Notes: a model not told the origin generated them from the sequence alone. A stretch of DNA of 44,156 nt from Trichodesmium sp. MAG_R02 (GCA_023356605.1 JAKQYE010000016.1:1-44156); one strand, 5' to 3'. Positions 1 to 9,560 are shown, counted from the first letter of the stretch. Numbers and translations: made by a program.

Positions 1-341
1 AATTCAATACTAATCCTGAGCTAAAACTAAATGATTTTTCTATTATTTTTTTGACTAAAAGAAACCAAAATAAACCCAAGCTTAACTCTTTTAAAATCAC
101 AAATATTTGTATATTTTTTTTTCGATTACTTTCTAATTTTATTGGGAGGGAAAAATAACTACTTAATTTTGACATCTGTACAGTTTTATGTACTGATATT
201 AAGTATAATAATATTTGTAATGTTACTACTTAAAATGGACTTAATATGATGCTTGATATGGTCTTGAGAAAACCCTAATATATTCACTTTTATTGATTTT
301 TATTTGTAATTAATAACCCCTTTTCATCATATTTTATAATA
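1..341 (-). mobile_element. IS4-like element remnant (fragment)
   Basis: From about position 60 to 341 this stretch closely matches 19270-19556, which lies upstream of, and in line with, recognisable IS4-type transposase pieces. Both copies share blocks such as the one around 170-200. No open frame survives here. The right edge coincides with a family A repeat at 342, and the left edge is the window border, so the full extent is unknown. The assignment to IS4 rests on the second copy, not on this fragment alone. Confidence 0.55.
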
Positions 342-434
342 CAGAACTTACGCAAAAAATGAAATCATACACCATTTGTAGTCCTAAATGGCCATTCCCT
401 TCCTCTAGATATGGCGCTTGGCGCGTAAGTCCTG
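342..434. repeat. Family A miniature repeat, copy 1
   Basis: Ends CAGAACTTACGC and GCGTAAGTCCTG form the family A inverted termini. No 5-bp target duplication is visible. It sits exactly between an IS4 remnant on the left and an MFS remnant on the right, so the two flanks probably come from different insertion events joined by recombination or deletion. Confidence 0.75.
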
Positions 435-695
435 TTCATAAGTTTTGGTTTTTCTATTGCACCCCTAATTATGAATTCATTAATTGATATTTTAGGTTGG
501 CGAAATACTTGGATAGTAATGGTAGCAGTTGTTGGTATTGGGATGGGATTAATAGGATTTTTTTTATCGCGATAACCCAGAGGAATGCAGTTTATTGATG
601 GATGGAAAAAATGTACTCAAAGCTCCCTTTAAAAAAAAATTCATCTAACAACAGCTTACAAGATTTTACCCGTACTGAAGCATTACACACAATTA

Positions 696-768
696 TAGTT
701 ATTTTAAATAAAAACAAGACACTATTTAGCATAATAATTACGAATAATTTTATAAATTTATTCATAAT
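696..768. mobile_element. IS630-end scar inside the MFS pseudogene
   Basis: Starts TAGTTATTTTAAATAAAAAC and contains ATAATTACGAATAA, matching the left end of the IS630 copies at 1133 and 3712. It replaces the segment of the MFS gene between the EALH and MMLGQ parts. Only the terminal 70 or so bases remain, and the adjoining MFS coding sequence is deleted. Confidence 0.65.
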
Positions 769-958
769 AATGATGCTAGGTCAGATAATAGGTGTGGCTT
801 CTATGGCTAATTTTGATGTCCCTTTATTTCGGTTTTTAACTATTGTTGGATTAGGCATCAGTAGTGGGTGTTTTGCAACTTTATTAGCAGTAGCTTTACC
901 CTGTTTTTTGGGTAGAGCTTATTTGGGTTCTATTTCTGGTTTTCAAATGATGATTATA

Positions 959-1093
959 TAGCAATCCGCCCATAGGTTGCGACAAATCAAAAAGTAAATA
1001 AAACTTTTGAAACTCTTATATATTCTCTGTTCCTTGTTCCCTGTTCCCTAAAAAATAGTAAGATTTTTGCCACGAACACTCATAGGACTGCTA
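959..1093. repeat. Family B miniature element, copy 1 (135 bp)
   Basis: Ends TAGCAATCC and GGACTGCTA, flanked by TA at 957-958 and 1094-1095. Deleting the element and one TA rejoins ATT-ATA-GTC-ATA-GCA, giving the MFS motif MMIIVIASAIGPSF. This fixes the boundaries and shows a TA target duplication like that of IS630/Tc1-type elements. No coding capacity. Confidence 0.9.
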
Positions 1094-1132
1094 TAGTCAT
1101 AGCAAGTGCAATAGGACCTTCTTTTTTAGCTA

Positions 1133-1358
1133 TAGTTATTTAAAATAAGAATGAAACATTATTTGCATAATAATTACGAATAATGTCATCAAGAGATGTG
1201 TTTATATGTGAAGATATTTTAGCTATTTTTAATGCACTAAAATCATGTTCTATGTCATTTAAATCAGAAGAGTGTTTGGGCAAAAATAGTAATTGATGAT
1301 CCCCTACTTATACTAATTCTCTAATAACGTTTTTTCTATGAATTGGTGAATTATCCAT
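1133..1358 (-). mobile_element. IS630 element, terminal fragment
   Basis: Begins with TAGTTATTTAAAATAAG right after a TA inside the MFS gene, and parallels 3712-3937 base for base with few changes, up to GAATTATCCAT. This part encodes the C-terminal region of the transposase on the minus strand (for example the stretch reading back from AATTCACCAATTC), but stops and deletions break it. The rest of the element is missing. Confidence 0.75.
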
Positions 1359-1589
1359 AAATGGAAACTGAGTTTTCTAAGAGTCTGTGCTATTTGGCAG
1401 ATGCTATTTAGGAAGAGGACTAGTTTATAGATAAAACTAAATATTTACGGTACAGAATTGATTGCCTTTTTAAGGATGCAAAACTAATTATAGATCCATT
1501 ATTGCAGATTTTTCCATTTAAGGAAGCAAAGTTATTATGACGGGGAAATTATGAGATAACACTTACTCGCACAGAATTAGTTAAATTTC
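1359..1589. other. Unassigned spacer, possible decayed coding sequence
   Basis: Short open stretches on the plus strand (about 1364-1410 and 1440-1527) are interrupted by stops. The translation, with pieces such as IDPLLQIFPFKEAKLL, is not one I recognise. It may be a residue of whatever adjoined the deleted IS630 copy. Confidence 0.3.
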
Positions 1590-1692
1590 CAGGACTTACG
1601 CAAAAAAACCGGTTTCTACAGTAAATCATTGTTTTTAACACATAAATATCTAGGAGAAACCGGGTTTGCGGAGTTTGCCTTCGTAACTCCTG
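1590..1692. repeat. Family A miniature repeat, copy 2 (103 bp)
   Basis: CAGGACTTACGC at the left and CGTAACTCCTG at the right. The interior contains an ACCGGTTTCT/AGAAACCGGG inverted pair and is nearly identical to the copies at 32052 and 35574, marking a recent subfamily. No clear target duplication. It lies 28 bases past the stop of the oxidoreductase gene. Confidence 0.85.
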
Positions 1693-1720
1693 TACTTTAA
1701 CCAGCAAAAAAATATATAAA

Positions 1721-2719
1721 TTAAGGAACTACAACAATTTTTCCCCTCACACTACGCTGCTCCATCCTTGTCAACGCTTCTGATACTTCCTCTAGACGGA
1801 CTACTTGCTCAATAGTTGACTGTAATTTTCCCTGCACAAATGCTGGCATAACTATATCTTTAAGAGTTTGCCAACTAGCTTGATAATCACTGTTATACCA
1901 AAGGGCAATACCATAAATTGCAATATTGTGCACCAGTAACTTTCCCAGAGGCAGGGCAGCATCCAAACCAGTCGTCGTACCATAGCAAGCAATACGCCTA
2001 TTATTAGAATTCGCGGAGGGTGGTGTTAGCTGTGTGGCTTCTAAACAATCAGCAAATGTCACCTTACCACCCCCATCAAGTGCCACCTGTACTCCAAGAT
2101 TGTCAGTAATCTGGCCTACCTCAGAAACTACATTTTGACTGCTATAGTTAATCCCATAGTCAGCACCTAATTTAATCAGATATTCCACTTTGGTTGCTTG
2201 ACCAGCAGTAGCGATAACCTTTGCTCCTAATAACTTAGCTAGTTGTACTGCTGCAGTCCCCACACCTCCACTACCAGGATGGACTAGTACCCATTCTCCT
2301 GTCTGAACTTTTCCCCGATAGATGAGAGCTATAATAGCAGTCAAATAGTTAATAGGTAAACTAGCTGCCACCTCAAACGATATATTCTCAGGAATAGCTA
2401 ATAATTCTGTAGCATGAGCGATCGCCCTTTCTGCAAAAGCTCCTCTAACGCGACCTACTACCCGCATTCCTGGGGAGAACCCCTCTACCTTTGCTCCCAC
2501 TGCTTCAACTACACCTGCTGCTTCTTGACCAAGAATTTGAGGCAGTGAGCTCTCACCTGGAATTTTATATTTTCCATAGGTCATTTGCAGGTCTGAGTTA
2601 TTAATTCCGGCAGCTTTTACAAGGAGTCTAACTTCACTGGAACTAGGGGCTAAAATCTCTTTTTCTTCAACTTGAATACTAGGGATACCTGTATACTTAT
2701 GTATGCAAACTGCTTTCAT
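1721..2719 (-). CDS. Zinc-less MDR-type alcohol dehydrogenase / quinone oxidoreductase
   Basis: A 332-residue medium-chain dehydrogenase/reductase. The N-terminal GroES-like half carries the family signature AAGINNSDLQM and GQEAAGVVEAVG. The C-terminal Rossmann half has the NAD(P)-binding HPGSGGVGTAAVQLAKLLGA (near residues 146-166) and the DGGGK turn. The usual catalytic zinc cysteine is replaced (GINNSD), which fits the zinc-independent quinone-oxidoreductase branch that reduces quinones or activated alkenes with NADPH. It starts at ATG (MKAVCIHKY), the expected family start, and has normal length. It stands alone between a family A repeat and a tnpB remnant. The true substrate cannot be read from sequence. 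Confidence 0.85.
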   Translation of the reverse strand: MKAVCIHKYTGIPSIQVEEKEILAPSSSEVRLLVKAAGINNSDLQMTYGKYKIPGESSLPQILGQEAAGVVEAVGAKVEGFSPGMRVVGRVRGAFAERAIAHATELLAIPENISFEVAASLPINYLTAIIALIYRGKVQTGEWVLVHPGSGGVGTAAVQLAKLLGAKVIATAGQATKVEYLIKLGADYGINYSSQNVVSEVGQITDNLGVQVALDGGGKVTFADCLEATQLTPPSANSNNRRIACYGTTTGLDAALPLGKLLVHNIAIYGIALWYNSDYQASWQTLKDIVMPAFVQGKLQSTIEQVVRLEEVSEALTRMEQRSVRGKIVVVP

Positions 2720-2762
2720 TTTTAGTATGTTATCTTGAATTATTGTGAGTTATCAGATACAT

Positions 2763-3541
2763 CAAGCCCGGCAATTCCGGGTAACAGTCCGGAAAACCGT
2801 TCATAGCAATGTGACGGTAGAACTATCAACATTGGCGGTATCTCGCAATACTTTGAGGAATATCCCCGAAGCACCATTCCAATCTCTTGGCATTGAGTGA
2901 CCGCAATGCGGATATTTAAAATGCTTTGAGACTCCTAAGTTTTGATGAATATGGTCGCACTTTGTACAGGTTTTGGAAGTATATTCCTCAGTTACATCTA
3001 TTACGGTACGGTTGTGCCTCATTTTAAACCATGGAACTTAAGAGTTTGCTTGAAACGATTACGTGCCCAATGAGCGCATTGGGCGAACTGTTTTCGAGTT
3101 TAATTTACATTTCTTTTTTCCTGATTTGGCAACCATTTGGGATAACTCAAAAGTAGGAATAAAGATAACCCTCTTACTCGGTTATTAACCATTTTGCTGC
3201 TTTTTTATGAACTTCATCTATGAGGTTTTTGATCCTAATAAACAAGCTATTAATTTTTTGGCTTATCCGGTGTCTTTTGTCTTTATTTTTACGACCTTTT
3301 AATGAGGTCTTAGCTCTTATTAGTTTGTCAATATGCTGCCCCAACCGAAAGATTCTAGTAATATCCCGATTGCCTATATCAATAAACTTTTCTCCATTAA
3401 ATCCCGTTAAAAAACTGCAAATACCAAAATCTTTGTTTGTAGTTACAATTAAGCACACCTAAATATAATAAGGTACTAAAGTGTAACTACGAGCATAATT
3501 ATACAGGGCATTTGGTGGTTTATGAAATACAGTGGCAATAG
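2763..3541 (-). pseudogene. IS605-family TnpB remnant, frameshifted
   Basis: Three frames together give the C-terminal two thirds of a TnpB RNA-guided nuclease: KDFGICSFLTGF (first RuvC aspartate region), KNKDKRHRISQKINSLF, IPTFELSQMVAKSGKK (RuvC glutamate), HWARNRFKQTLKFH, then VTEEYTSKTCTKC...GHSMPRDWNGA (zinc finger and last RuvC aspartate). At least two frameshifts occur, between 3174 and 3022. The zinc finger has CxxC followed by YPHC, so one of the four cysteines is lost. The N-terminal helical part is missing beyond about 3541, next to a family A repeat. Not functional as a protein. Confidence 0.8.
2768..2782 (-). other. Palindrome at the tnpB 3' side, possible IS605 right-end hairpin
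   Basis: CCCGG-CAATT-CCGGG is a perfect inverted repeat about 20 bases past the end of the tnpB reading frame. IS200/IS605 elements carry subterminal hairpins recognised by TnpA, and the same 3' region gives rise to the guide RNA of TnpB. The position fits, but the exact element end is not defined. Confidence 0.45.
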
Positions 3542-3547
3542 CTTTTT

Positions 3548-3631
3548 CAGGACTTACCCACCAAGGGACATATCTAGTAGGGGCGATCCCCTACAGATAG
3601 GGTGTTATCTACCAGAGGTGTGTAAGTCCCA
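3548..3631. repeat. Family A miniature repeat, copy 3 (84 bp)
   Basis: CAGGACTTACCC at the left and TGTAAGTCCCA at the right (a mutated CCTG end), flanked on both sides by TTTTT (3543-3547 and 3632-3636), the 5-bp duplication seen with other copies. The interior differs from the 103-bp subfamily. Confidence 0.75.
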
Positions 3632-3711
3632 TTTTTAAACAGTTTTTGAAGCATAGAATTAAATTTTCCTTATCATTGAGCTAACCTACTATAATCACTG
3701 TAACACACTTA

Positions 3712-4651
3712 TAGTTATTTAAAATAAGAATGAAACACTATTTGGTACAATAATTACGAATAATTCCATGAATAGATGTATTGATAGGTGAATATATTCT
3801 AGCTCTTTTTAATGCACTAAAATCATGTTTTATTTCATTTAAATCAGGAGAGTATTTTGGCAAAAATAGTAATTGGTGAACCCCTGCTTCTACTAATTCT
3901 CTAATAACGTTTTTTTATGAATTGGTGAATTATCCATGCAGCAGTACACTGGGAATTTTTAATGATGGTAATAAATCTTGATCATACCATTGTTCAAATC
4001 CCACAGCATTTGGGGTGACTTTAAATATAATTCGTGCTATTAAATCTTTTTCCTTCTCCCGGCTACTAAATTTTCTCTTTTACCTCGTTTTCCCTCTTGC
4101 GCACCATAAACTTTTTTCCTTTTTTTGATCAGGCATAAATACAGTCTTGATTATCTTCAAATCCTGATTTATCATAAATATAAGGCTTTTACTTCCAATT
4201 GTTTTGATAAAATTTCGAGGGAAAGCTGATAATATTTTATCTTTTATTCTCTATTTCTTTCTCTATAACGAAGTTGTTTTTTTTCAAGGAAAATTCATTC
4301 TTTTTAAAGCATACAATATAGCTGTAAGATTAAATCTAATTTTTTTAGACCTGTCTGACAATGCTCGACTCTGGATTTTGTTTTACATCTTTTTATAATT
4401 CTTTCCAATCTAATTTTCTTTGACGACTTTTTACCTTAGTTGCTGACAATTTTGGGCGAGATAACCATCTATACATCGAAGCTATTTCTATCCCAAATGT
4501 ATGAGCTGCTTTGGTAATCGTACCGCCATTTTATAGAAAATTTATTACTTTTTGTCTGAAGTCTAAACTGTAAGGCATAGTTCAAAATAGTTTCTAGTTG
4601 ACTTGATTTTATTATACTCAATTTTTGTTTCAATCTTAATTAAAACCACTA
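3712..4651 (-). mobile_element. IS630-family insertion sequence, full length but decayed
   Basis: A 940-bp element from TAGTTATTTAAAATAAG to TTAAAACCACTA, flanked by TA at 3710-3711 and 4652-4653. Read on the minus strand it encodes a transposase beginning MPYSLDFRQKVINFL near 4580, then NGGTITKAAHTFGIEIASMYRWLSRP (helix-turn-helix), with stop codons after NFL and WKEL and frameshifts further on. Its ends match those of the roughly 90-bp family C elements, which makes it a likely source of their termini. Confidence 0.85.
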
Positions 4652-5074
4652 TATATGAAATAGGCTGTAAGTTTTTTGCTGAAAGTGTAGCTTCTGTTCT
4701 ACTAAGCTTATTCAAAAGGGTATTTTGAGCTTTGAAGCTAACTTCCTGTTTCCTTGAGAGTCACCAACCGTAGTCTACAACCTTATTATTTTCCCAGGCC
4801 TTTTCTTGATGGGAACTCCACCTATATAGACACATGGTTCTTCAGATTGAGCAAAAAATCAGGCCTTAAGCCCCCCTAGGGAATGAAAACAATAAACTTC
4901 AGTATTTCAGGCTTCTGGCTTCAACAGTCGGTATTGTTAACTGATAACTCATAACTGAAATAACCACAGCATTAAAATTTATGTGAGCTTCAAACCCTGG
5001 AGGGGGTATATAATATTTGAGATAGTTTAAGTTGGTTAATAACAAAAAAAATGATTAAATTCTTATTCTCCTAG
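4652..5074. other. Spacer without a recognisable gene
   Basis: No long open frame. A minus-strand stretch near 4770-4830 reads VYIGGVPIKKRPGK and could be decayed coding sequence, but I cannot place it. A direct flank of the IS630 copy. Confidence 0.4.
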
Positions 5075-5545
5075 CTAGGGTAATTTCGGTTTCTTATTTA
5101 ACCGAACTCTTTCTTCTTTAATAATTGTTCGTTTGACAATTTGATCGTTTTGAAACCAATGCCAAGTTCTGGCGCGATGATTATTATCAGGACTAATATT
5201 AATCATTTCATAGATATAAGAGTCTGCTATTCCTTTGTAAGTAATCCACAAAATAATTGTTGAATTATCTACTTCCCAAGCATAACCATCCAACCTTTCT
5301 GTATTAAACCAAATCTTTTTATCCCTATATATTCCTGGAAATTGATATTCTTCTTTTTTACCATTCGCCCACTCATAACGATTAGTTTGAAAATATGGAT
5401 ACTCTGCATTTTCTGTAAATTGACAAGTTAAATGGGAAGTATGTTTATCAATTATATTCCCTTCGTTATCTACTATTGTATATGTTCCTTGCCAATCTCC
5501 TTCATGGCGGACTAATACAGGCATTTCTTCTCGAATATTAGACAT
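5075..5545 (-). CDS. DUF3598-like protein
   Basis: A 156-residue soluble protein with no signal peptide or membrane segment. It has the aromatic-rich pattern of a cyanobacterial family I associate with DUF3598: HEGDWQGTYTIVD near the start, SHLTCQF, YPYFQTNRYEWANG, KIWFNTERLDGYAWE, and RTWHWFQNDQIVKRTIIKEERV at the end. The alternating strands suggest a lipocalin-like beta barrel (inference). The biochemical role is unknown. It starts at the ATG of MSNIREEMP, where homologues as I recall them also start. Single gene; a family A and a family B repeat lie just upstream of its start. Confidence 0.7.
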   Translation of the reverse strand: MSNIREEMPVLVRHEGDWQGTYTIVDNEGNIIDKHTSHLTCQFTENAEYPYFQTNRYEWANGKKEEYQFPGIYRDKKIWFNTERLDGYAWEVDNSTIILWITYKGIADSYIYEMINISPDNNHRARTWHWFQNDQIVKRTIIKEERVRLNKKPKLP

Positions 5546-5590
5546 AATAAATGTTCCAGATACAGAAAGTCGATAAAATTAAAATTATTA

Positions 5591-5686
5591 CAGAACTTAC
5601 ACAAAAACCAGATTTATTAACTAAACTTCCTCATTGGAATAATCAGGGCAATAAACCCAGTTTCTTGTTTGAGTGCGTAAGTCCTA
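5591..5686. repeat. Family A miniature repeat, copy 4
   Basis: CAGAACTTACAC at the left and GCGTAAGTCCTA at the right, flanked by TTATTA on both sides (5585-5590 and 5687-5692). It lies 45 bases from the start codon of the DUF3598 gene, so it probably sits in that gene's promoter region. An 81-codon open frame spanning 5551-5796 is made only of this element and the next one. Confidence 0.75.
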
Positions 5687-5692
5687 TTATTA

Positions 5693-5813
5693 TAGCAATC
5701 CCATCTGAAGAGTCAGAGAAATGGGCTATTTTAAGGCAGAAGGCAGAAGGGACAAAAGTTGTAGGTATTTTTAAGAAGGTATGTGATTTTACATGAAGGA
5801 TTTAGGATTGCTA
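5693..5813. repeat. Family B miniature element, copy 2 (121 bp)
   Basis: TAGCAATCC at the left, GGATTGCTA at the right, TA at 5691-5692 and 5814-5815. It directly abuts a family A copy, sharing the TTATTA border. Slightly shorter than the other three B copies. Confidence 0.8.
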
Positions 5814-6075
5814 TATAGCAACCTGCCCTGGTATGTTTGTATAATGAAAATTGCTACTAATGTAACATATGCAAAAGTATTGGTAATAGTAGCAGAAACT
5901 TATACTACATTTAAAGACAATGGTAACATATAAATATGTGAGCACTCATGGCTATATATAGTAATTTAGGTATTATGTTTTGATAATAGGAGAGGAAAAC
6001 CTATTCTGTAGCTAGTCCTTAAAAATACTAAATTACAGAAGTGTTCAGATTAATGAACTGCATTAATTATATGAA

Positions 6076-6166
6076 CAGGACTTAAGCAAAGGAAATGATT
6101 GTAGTATAAAATTTTGAAATAATTACCAAAAACAAACCATAACACATCGGGACTGCATAAGTCCTG
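6076..6166. repeat. Family A miniature repeat, copy 5 (91 bp)
   Basis: CAGGACTTAAGC to GCATAAGTCCTG with a perfect ATGAA duplication at 6071-6075 and 6167-6171. About 300 bases upstream of clpC. The interior resembles copy 6 at 16691 (both contain ATTGTAGT.TAAA and AATAATTA.CAAAAAC). Confidence 0.9.
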
Positions 6167-6465
6167 ATGAAATACAACATATTGTGCCAATATCCACACC
6201 TTTCGATCTCTCTATCTTCCTATCAATTTTAGGTATATTAACCCCTAGTGGCCCATTATATATCAATTATTCAGTTTTTTAGTTACGGCTCTCCTCACTA
6301 GACACTCTTGTTTTAAGAACACTAAATTTAGGTTACAATGACTAAATAAAAATTTACATTCGTTTGTGTTTATGGCCACTTGGTGGTAAGTAATTAGTTA
6401 AAAGAATTATTATAAGGGATAAATCTCTACTGTGACTATAAACAGACAATTAAGGGGAAGTAAAA

Positions 6466-8943
6466 ATGTTTGAACGTTTTACAGAACAATCAATCAAGGT
6501 AATCATGTTAGCTCAGGAAGAGGCCCGTCGCTTAGGACATAACTTTGTGGGGACAGAGCAAATTCTCCTGGGTTTAATTGGTGAAGGTACAGGTATTGCG
6601 TCTAAAGTCCTCAAGGAAAATGGTGTAAATCTCAAAGATGCTCGGAACGAAGTAGAAAAAATTATTGGCCGTGGGTCTGGGTTTACTCCAGCAGAAATTC
6701 CTTTTACTCCCAGGGTAAAAAGGATGTTAGAAATTTCTCTAGAAGAAGCGAGAAAATTAGACCATAACTATATCGGTACAGAACATTTGCTACTCGGGTT
6801 ACTACAAGATTCTGAAGGAGTGGCTGCTAAAATTTTGGACAACCTGGGAGTTGATAAAGGCAAAATTAGGACTCAAGTAATTCGCTCCCTCGGAGAAGTT
6901 GCTGCTGTTTCTCCTGGAGGTTCTATTCCTAGTGGTAAAAAAGCTGTTACTCTGGAAGAATTTGGTACAGATTTAACAAAATTAGCAGCAGAGGGTAGAA
7001 TAGATCCAATAGTAGGCCGAGAAGTTGAAATTGAACGAATGATTCAGGTTTTAGGCCGTAGGACAAAAAATAATCCTGTTCTTATTGGTGAACCTGGAGT
7101 GGGAAAGACAGCTATTGCTGAGGGATTAGCTCAACGGATCGTTAATCAAGATGTTCCTGATATCCTAGAAAATAAACAGGTGGTTAGTCTTAATATTAGT
7201 TCTCTGATAGCTGGTACTAGGTTCAGAGGGGAATTTGAGGAACGGTTGAAAAAAATAATGGATGAAATCCGTGCTAATGGTAACATTATTTTGGTAATTG
7301 ATGAAATTCACACTGTTGTGGGTGCTGGTGCTATTGAGGGTAGCATGGATGCTGCTAATATTCTCAAACCTGCTTTGGCAAGGGGTGAGTTGCAATGTAT
7401 TGGGGCGACTACCCTAGATGAATATCGCAAGCATATTGAAAGGGATGCTGCTCTTGAACGTCGTTTTCAACCGGTGAAAGTGGGTGAACCTAGTGTAGAA
7501 CAGACTCTTGAAATTCTCTATGGGGTACGCTCTGCTTATGAACAACACCATAGGTTGACTATTTCTGATGAAGCTCTGACAGCGGCGGCTCAATTATCTG
7601 ATCGATATATTAGTGATCGCTTCTTACCGGATAAAGCTATTGACCTGATTGATGAAGCTGGTTCTCGTGTCAGAGTTAAAAATTCTATGGTTTCACCACA
7701 GTTGAGGGAACTAAGACGAGAACTTTCTAGGGTGAGAAAGGACAAAGAAGAAGCTGTTCGTCAACAAGATTTTGAAAAAGCTAGTCCACTTCGCGATCGC
7801 GAACTAGAAATTCAAGGAGAGATTGAAGAAACTACCTCTAATAAGAAAGACAAAAAAAACAGTAGCTCTCCTATAGTGACTGAAGAGGATATTGCTGATA
7901 TTGTGGCATCTTGGACTGGAGTTCCTGTGAGTAAGTTGACAGAATCAGAGTCTGAGAAACTGTTGCATATAGAAGATACCTTGCATCAACGTCTTATTGG
8001 TCAAGATGATGCTGTGAAAGCTGTTTCCCGTGCTTTACGTCGCGCTCGTGTTGGTTTGAAGAACCCTAAGCGTCCTATTGCTAGTTTTATTTTCTCGGGT
8101 CCAACTGGTGTTGGGAAAACAGAACTGACAAAAGCATTAGCTGCTTATTTCTTTGGTTCTGAGGAAGCCATGATTCGGGTAGATATGTCAGAATATATGG
8201 AACGTCATACCGTTTCTAAACTTGTTGGTTCTCCTCCGGGATTTGTAGGTTATGATGAAGGTGGGCAGTTAACGGAGGCCGTACGTCGTCGCCCCTACAC
8301 TGTAGTGTTGTTTGATGAGATTGAAAAGGCTCATCCAGATGTATTTAATATTATGCTGCAAGTTTTGGAAGATGGTCGTTTGAGTGACTCTAAAGGTCGG
8401 GTGGTAGACTTTAAGAACACCTTAATCATTATGACCTCTAATATCGGTTCTCAAGTGATTGAGAAAGGTGGCGGTGGTTTAGGATTTGAGTTTGCTGAGG
8501 ATCAAGAAGAAGCTCAATATAATCGTATCCGTAACTTGGTCAATGAGGAACTGAAACAATATTTTCGCCCAGAATTTCTCAACCGCCTAGATGAAATTAT
8601 TGTTTTCCGTCAGTTGACTAAGGATGAGGTGAAAGAAATTGCAGAAATTATGCTGCGGGAGGTATTTAGTCGTTTAGGCGATCGTGAAATTACTCTGACA
8701 GTTAGCGATAAGTTCAAGGATCGTTTGGTAGAAGACGGATTCGATCCTAGTTACGGAGCGAGACCTCTACGTCGTGCTATTATGCGTTTGCTAGAGGATA
8801 TTTTGGCAGAAGCGTTATTATCCGGTAAAATTCGGGATGGGGAAAATGTTTATGTAGATTTAGATGAAAACCGTGAGGTAAAAGTTACCCCTATTGGATC
8901 TTCTAAAAAACAACTACCGGAATTTGCTTACAGCAATAATTAA
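6466..8943 (+). CDS. clpC: ATP-dependent Clp protease ATP-binding subunit ClpC
   Basis: An 825-residue class I Hsp100 unfoldase that feeds substrates to the ClpP/ClpR protease in the cytoplasm (ClpC also occurs at the thylakoid). Two N-terminal repeats (about 1-145) are followed by AAA+ module 1 with Walker A GEPGVGKT at 208-215 and the [11 protein letters not shown]alker B region. A UVR/middle segment with coiled coil (about 415-460, [14 protein letters not shown]) precedes AAA+ module 2 with GPTGVGKT at 545-552 and [14 protein letters not shown]. The C-terminal domain includes [14 protein letters not shown]. Length and architecture are normal for cyanobacterial ClpC. The ATG is preceded by AAGGGGAAG, a good ribosome site. 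Monocistronic by spacing: more than 600 bases of spacer on both sides. Confidence 0.97.
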   Translation: MFERFTEQSIKVIMLAQEEARRLGHNFVGTEQILLGLIGEGTGIASKVLKENGVNLKDARNEVEKIIGRGSGFTPAEIPFTPRVKRMLEISLEEARKLDHNYIGTEHLLLGLLQDSEGVAAKILDNLGVDKGKIRTQVIRSLGEVAAVSPGGSIPSGKKAVTLEEFGTDLTKLAAEGRIDPIVGREVEIERMIQVLGRRTKNNPVLIGEPGVGKTAIAEGLAQRIVNQDVPDILENKQVVSLNISSLIAGTRFRGEFEERLKKIMDEIRANGNIILVIDEIHTVVGAGAIEGSMDAANILKPALARGELQCIGATTLDEYRKHIERDAALERRFQPVKVGEPSVEQTLEILYGVRSAYEQHHRLTISDEALTAAAQLSDRYISDRFLPDKAIDLIDEAGSRVRVKNSMVSPQLRELRRELSRVRKDKEEAVRQQDFEKASPLRDRELEIQGEIEETTSNKKDKKNSSSPIVTEEDIADIVASWTGVPVSKLTESESEKLLHIEDTLHQRLIGQDDAVKAVSRALRRARVGLKNPKRPIASFIFSGPTGVGKTELTKALAAYFFGSEEAMIRVDMSEYMERHTVSKLVGSPPGFVGYDEGGQLTEAVRRRPYTVVLFDEIEKAHPDVFNIMLQVLEDGRLSDSKGRVVDFKNTLIIMTSNIGSQVIEKGGGGLGFEFAEDQEEAQYNRIRNLVNEELKQYFRPEFLNRLDEIIVFRQLTKDEVKEIAEIMLREVFSRLGDREITLTVSDKFKDRLVEDGFDPSYGARPLRRAIMRLLEDILAEALLSGKIRDGENVYVDLDENREVKVTPIGSSKKQLPEFAYSNN

Positions 8944-8986
8944 AAAAAACTCTGGAAATTACACAAACTTTTTTTTTAATTCTTTT

Positions 8987-9010
8987 AGAGACGTTGGATA
9001 CAACGTCTCT
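8987..9010 (+). repeat. Hairpin AGAGACGTTG-GATA-CAACGTCTCT after clpC
   Basis: A perfect 10-bp stem with a 4-base loop, 44 bases past the clpC stop. There is no U-tract after it, so it is not a classical terminator, though it may stabilise the 3' end. Related GACGTTG/CAACGTC or GGACGTTGCATAAGGGCGTCC blocks occur near 31640 and 37117, so it is a member of a dispersed palindrome family. Confidence 0.65.
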
Positions 9011-9280
9011 ATCTCATATCATGTCCGTTGGTATCGTTTTTGTAAAAGTTGGGGAGATATCTACGGTTATATAACCGACATAAGGCAGAAAAATCAAGGG
9101 ACAATTCTTACTCCTACCTCCTCATAAATCGACTTCTACCGTACAAAAAAACTGTAGAAAATCGTAACAGCTTTTATCAAGATAATTGGATTAACCAATA
9201 CAGGCTCTACCCCACAGCTCACTATTCCCTTGGCAGTAAATGCCTCTGGAAGTTTCTTGTCTTAAATTTGAAGAGTGCCT

Positions 9281-9505
9281 AGGATTATCTATGATTTATT
9301 GGGCAATAAATGATGATTTCCATGCTAAGAATTAGTAGAAGATTTAATGAGCTAAAATCGTCATAAATTACCATATTATCAAAGGGGACTAAAAGCGATG
9401 AATAAAGTGGTTAATTAGACTATGATTTTTGATTGAAAATAAATTAATTCGTGTGAGGAGTTTAATAATATTATATTCTCATATAGCTTGAATAATTATT
9501 CAACT
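9281..9505 (+). repeat. Family D repeat, partial copy 1
   Basis: Starts AGGATTATCTATGATTTATT and runs through GGTTAATTAGACT to TTGAATAATTATTCAAC. It matches 13631-13855 in the same direction and 17880-18110 in inverse. The outer part present in the other two copies is missing. No open frame is conserved between copies. Confidence 0.7.
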
Positions 9506-9560
9506 CAGATGGTGGATAAGAGTAAATTGGCGATCGCTACTTCCCAAATTCAAAATCGCT
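9500..9560 (+). repeat. Short dispersed repeat F, copy 1
   Basis: AGATGGTGGATAA.AGT.AATTGGCGATCGCTAC recurs at 19583-19640. Here it directly follows the family D copy; at 19.6 kb it follows the IS4 remnant. It may be the same genomic flank duplicated. Confidence 0.55.

Larger units (their letters stand above)
435..1132 (+). pseudogene. MFS transporter remnant, broken by several insertions
   Basis: Reading in three frames gives pieces of one major facilitator protein. GFSIAPLIMNSL...GWRNTW (about 440-570) is followed after a frameshift by the loop DNPEEC...LLMDGK, then SLQDFTRTEALH (about 655-690), then MMLGQIIGVASM...AVALPCFLGRAYLGS (about 772-958), and finally VIASAIGPSFLA (1096-1130). The order matches an intact MFS protein with a deletion between EALH and MMLGQ. 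A family A element abuts the 5' side, an IS630 end lies at 696, a family B element at 959 and an IS630 fragment at 1133. Removing the B element rejoins the frame exactly. The original substrate cannot be told. Confidence 0.8.

Noticed and set aside
3220..3462. Open frame on the plus strand opposite the tnpB remnant
   Set aside because: Antisense shadow of the tnpB coding sequence, with no ribosome site.
4204..4398. Open frame on the plus strand inside the IS630 copy
   Set aside because: Antisense to the transposase; hydrophobic by composition only.
5551..5796. Open frame of 81 codons upstream of the DUF3598 gene
   Set aside because: It consists entirely of a family A and a family B repeat.
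8987..9010. Classical terminator of clpC
   Set aside because: A perfect stem but no U-tract follows; it belongs to a dispersed palindrome family.
9049..9282. Open frame after clpC
   Set aside because: Overlaps another short frame, no protein character, and contained in the repeat-rich spacer.
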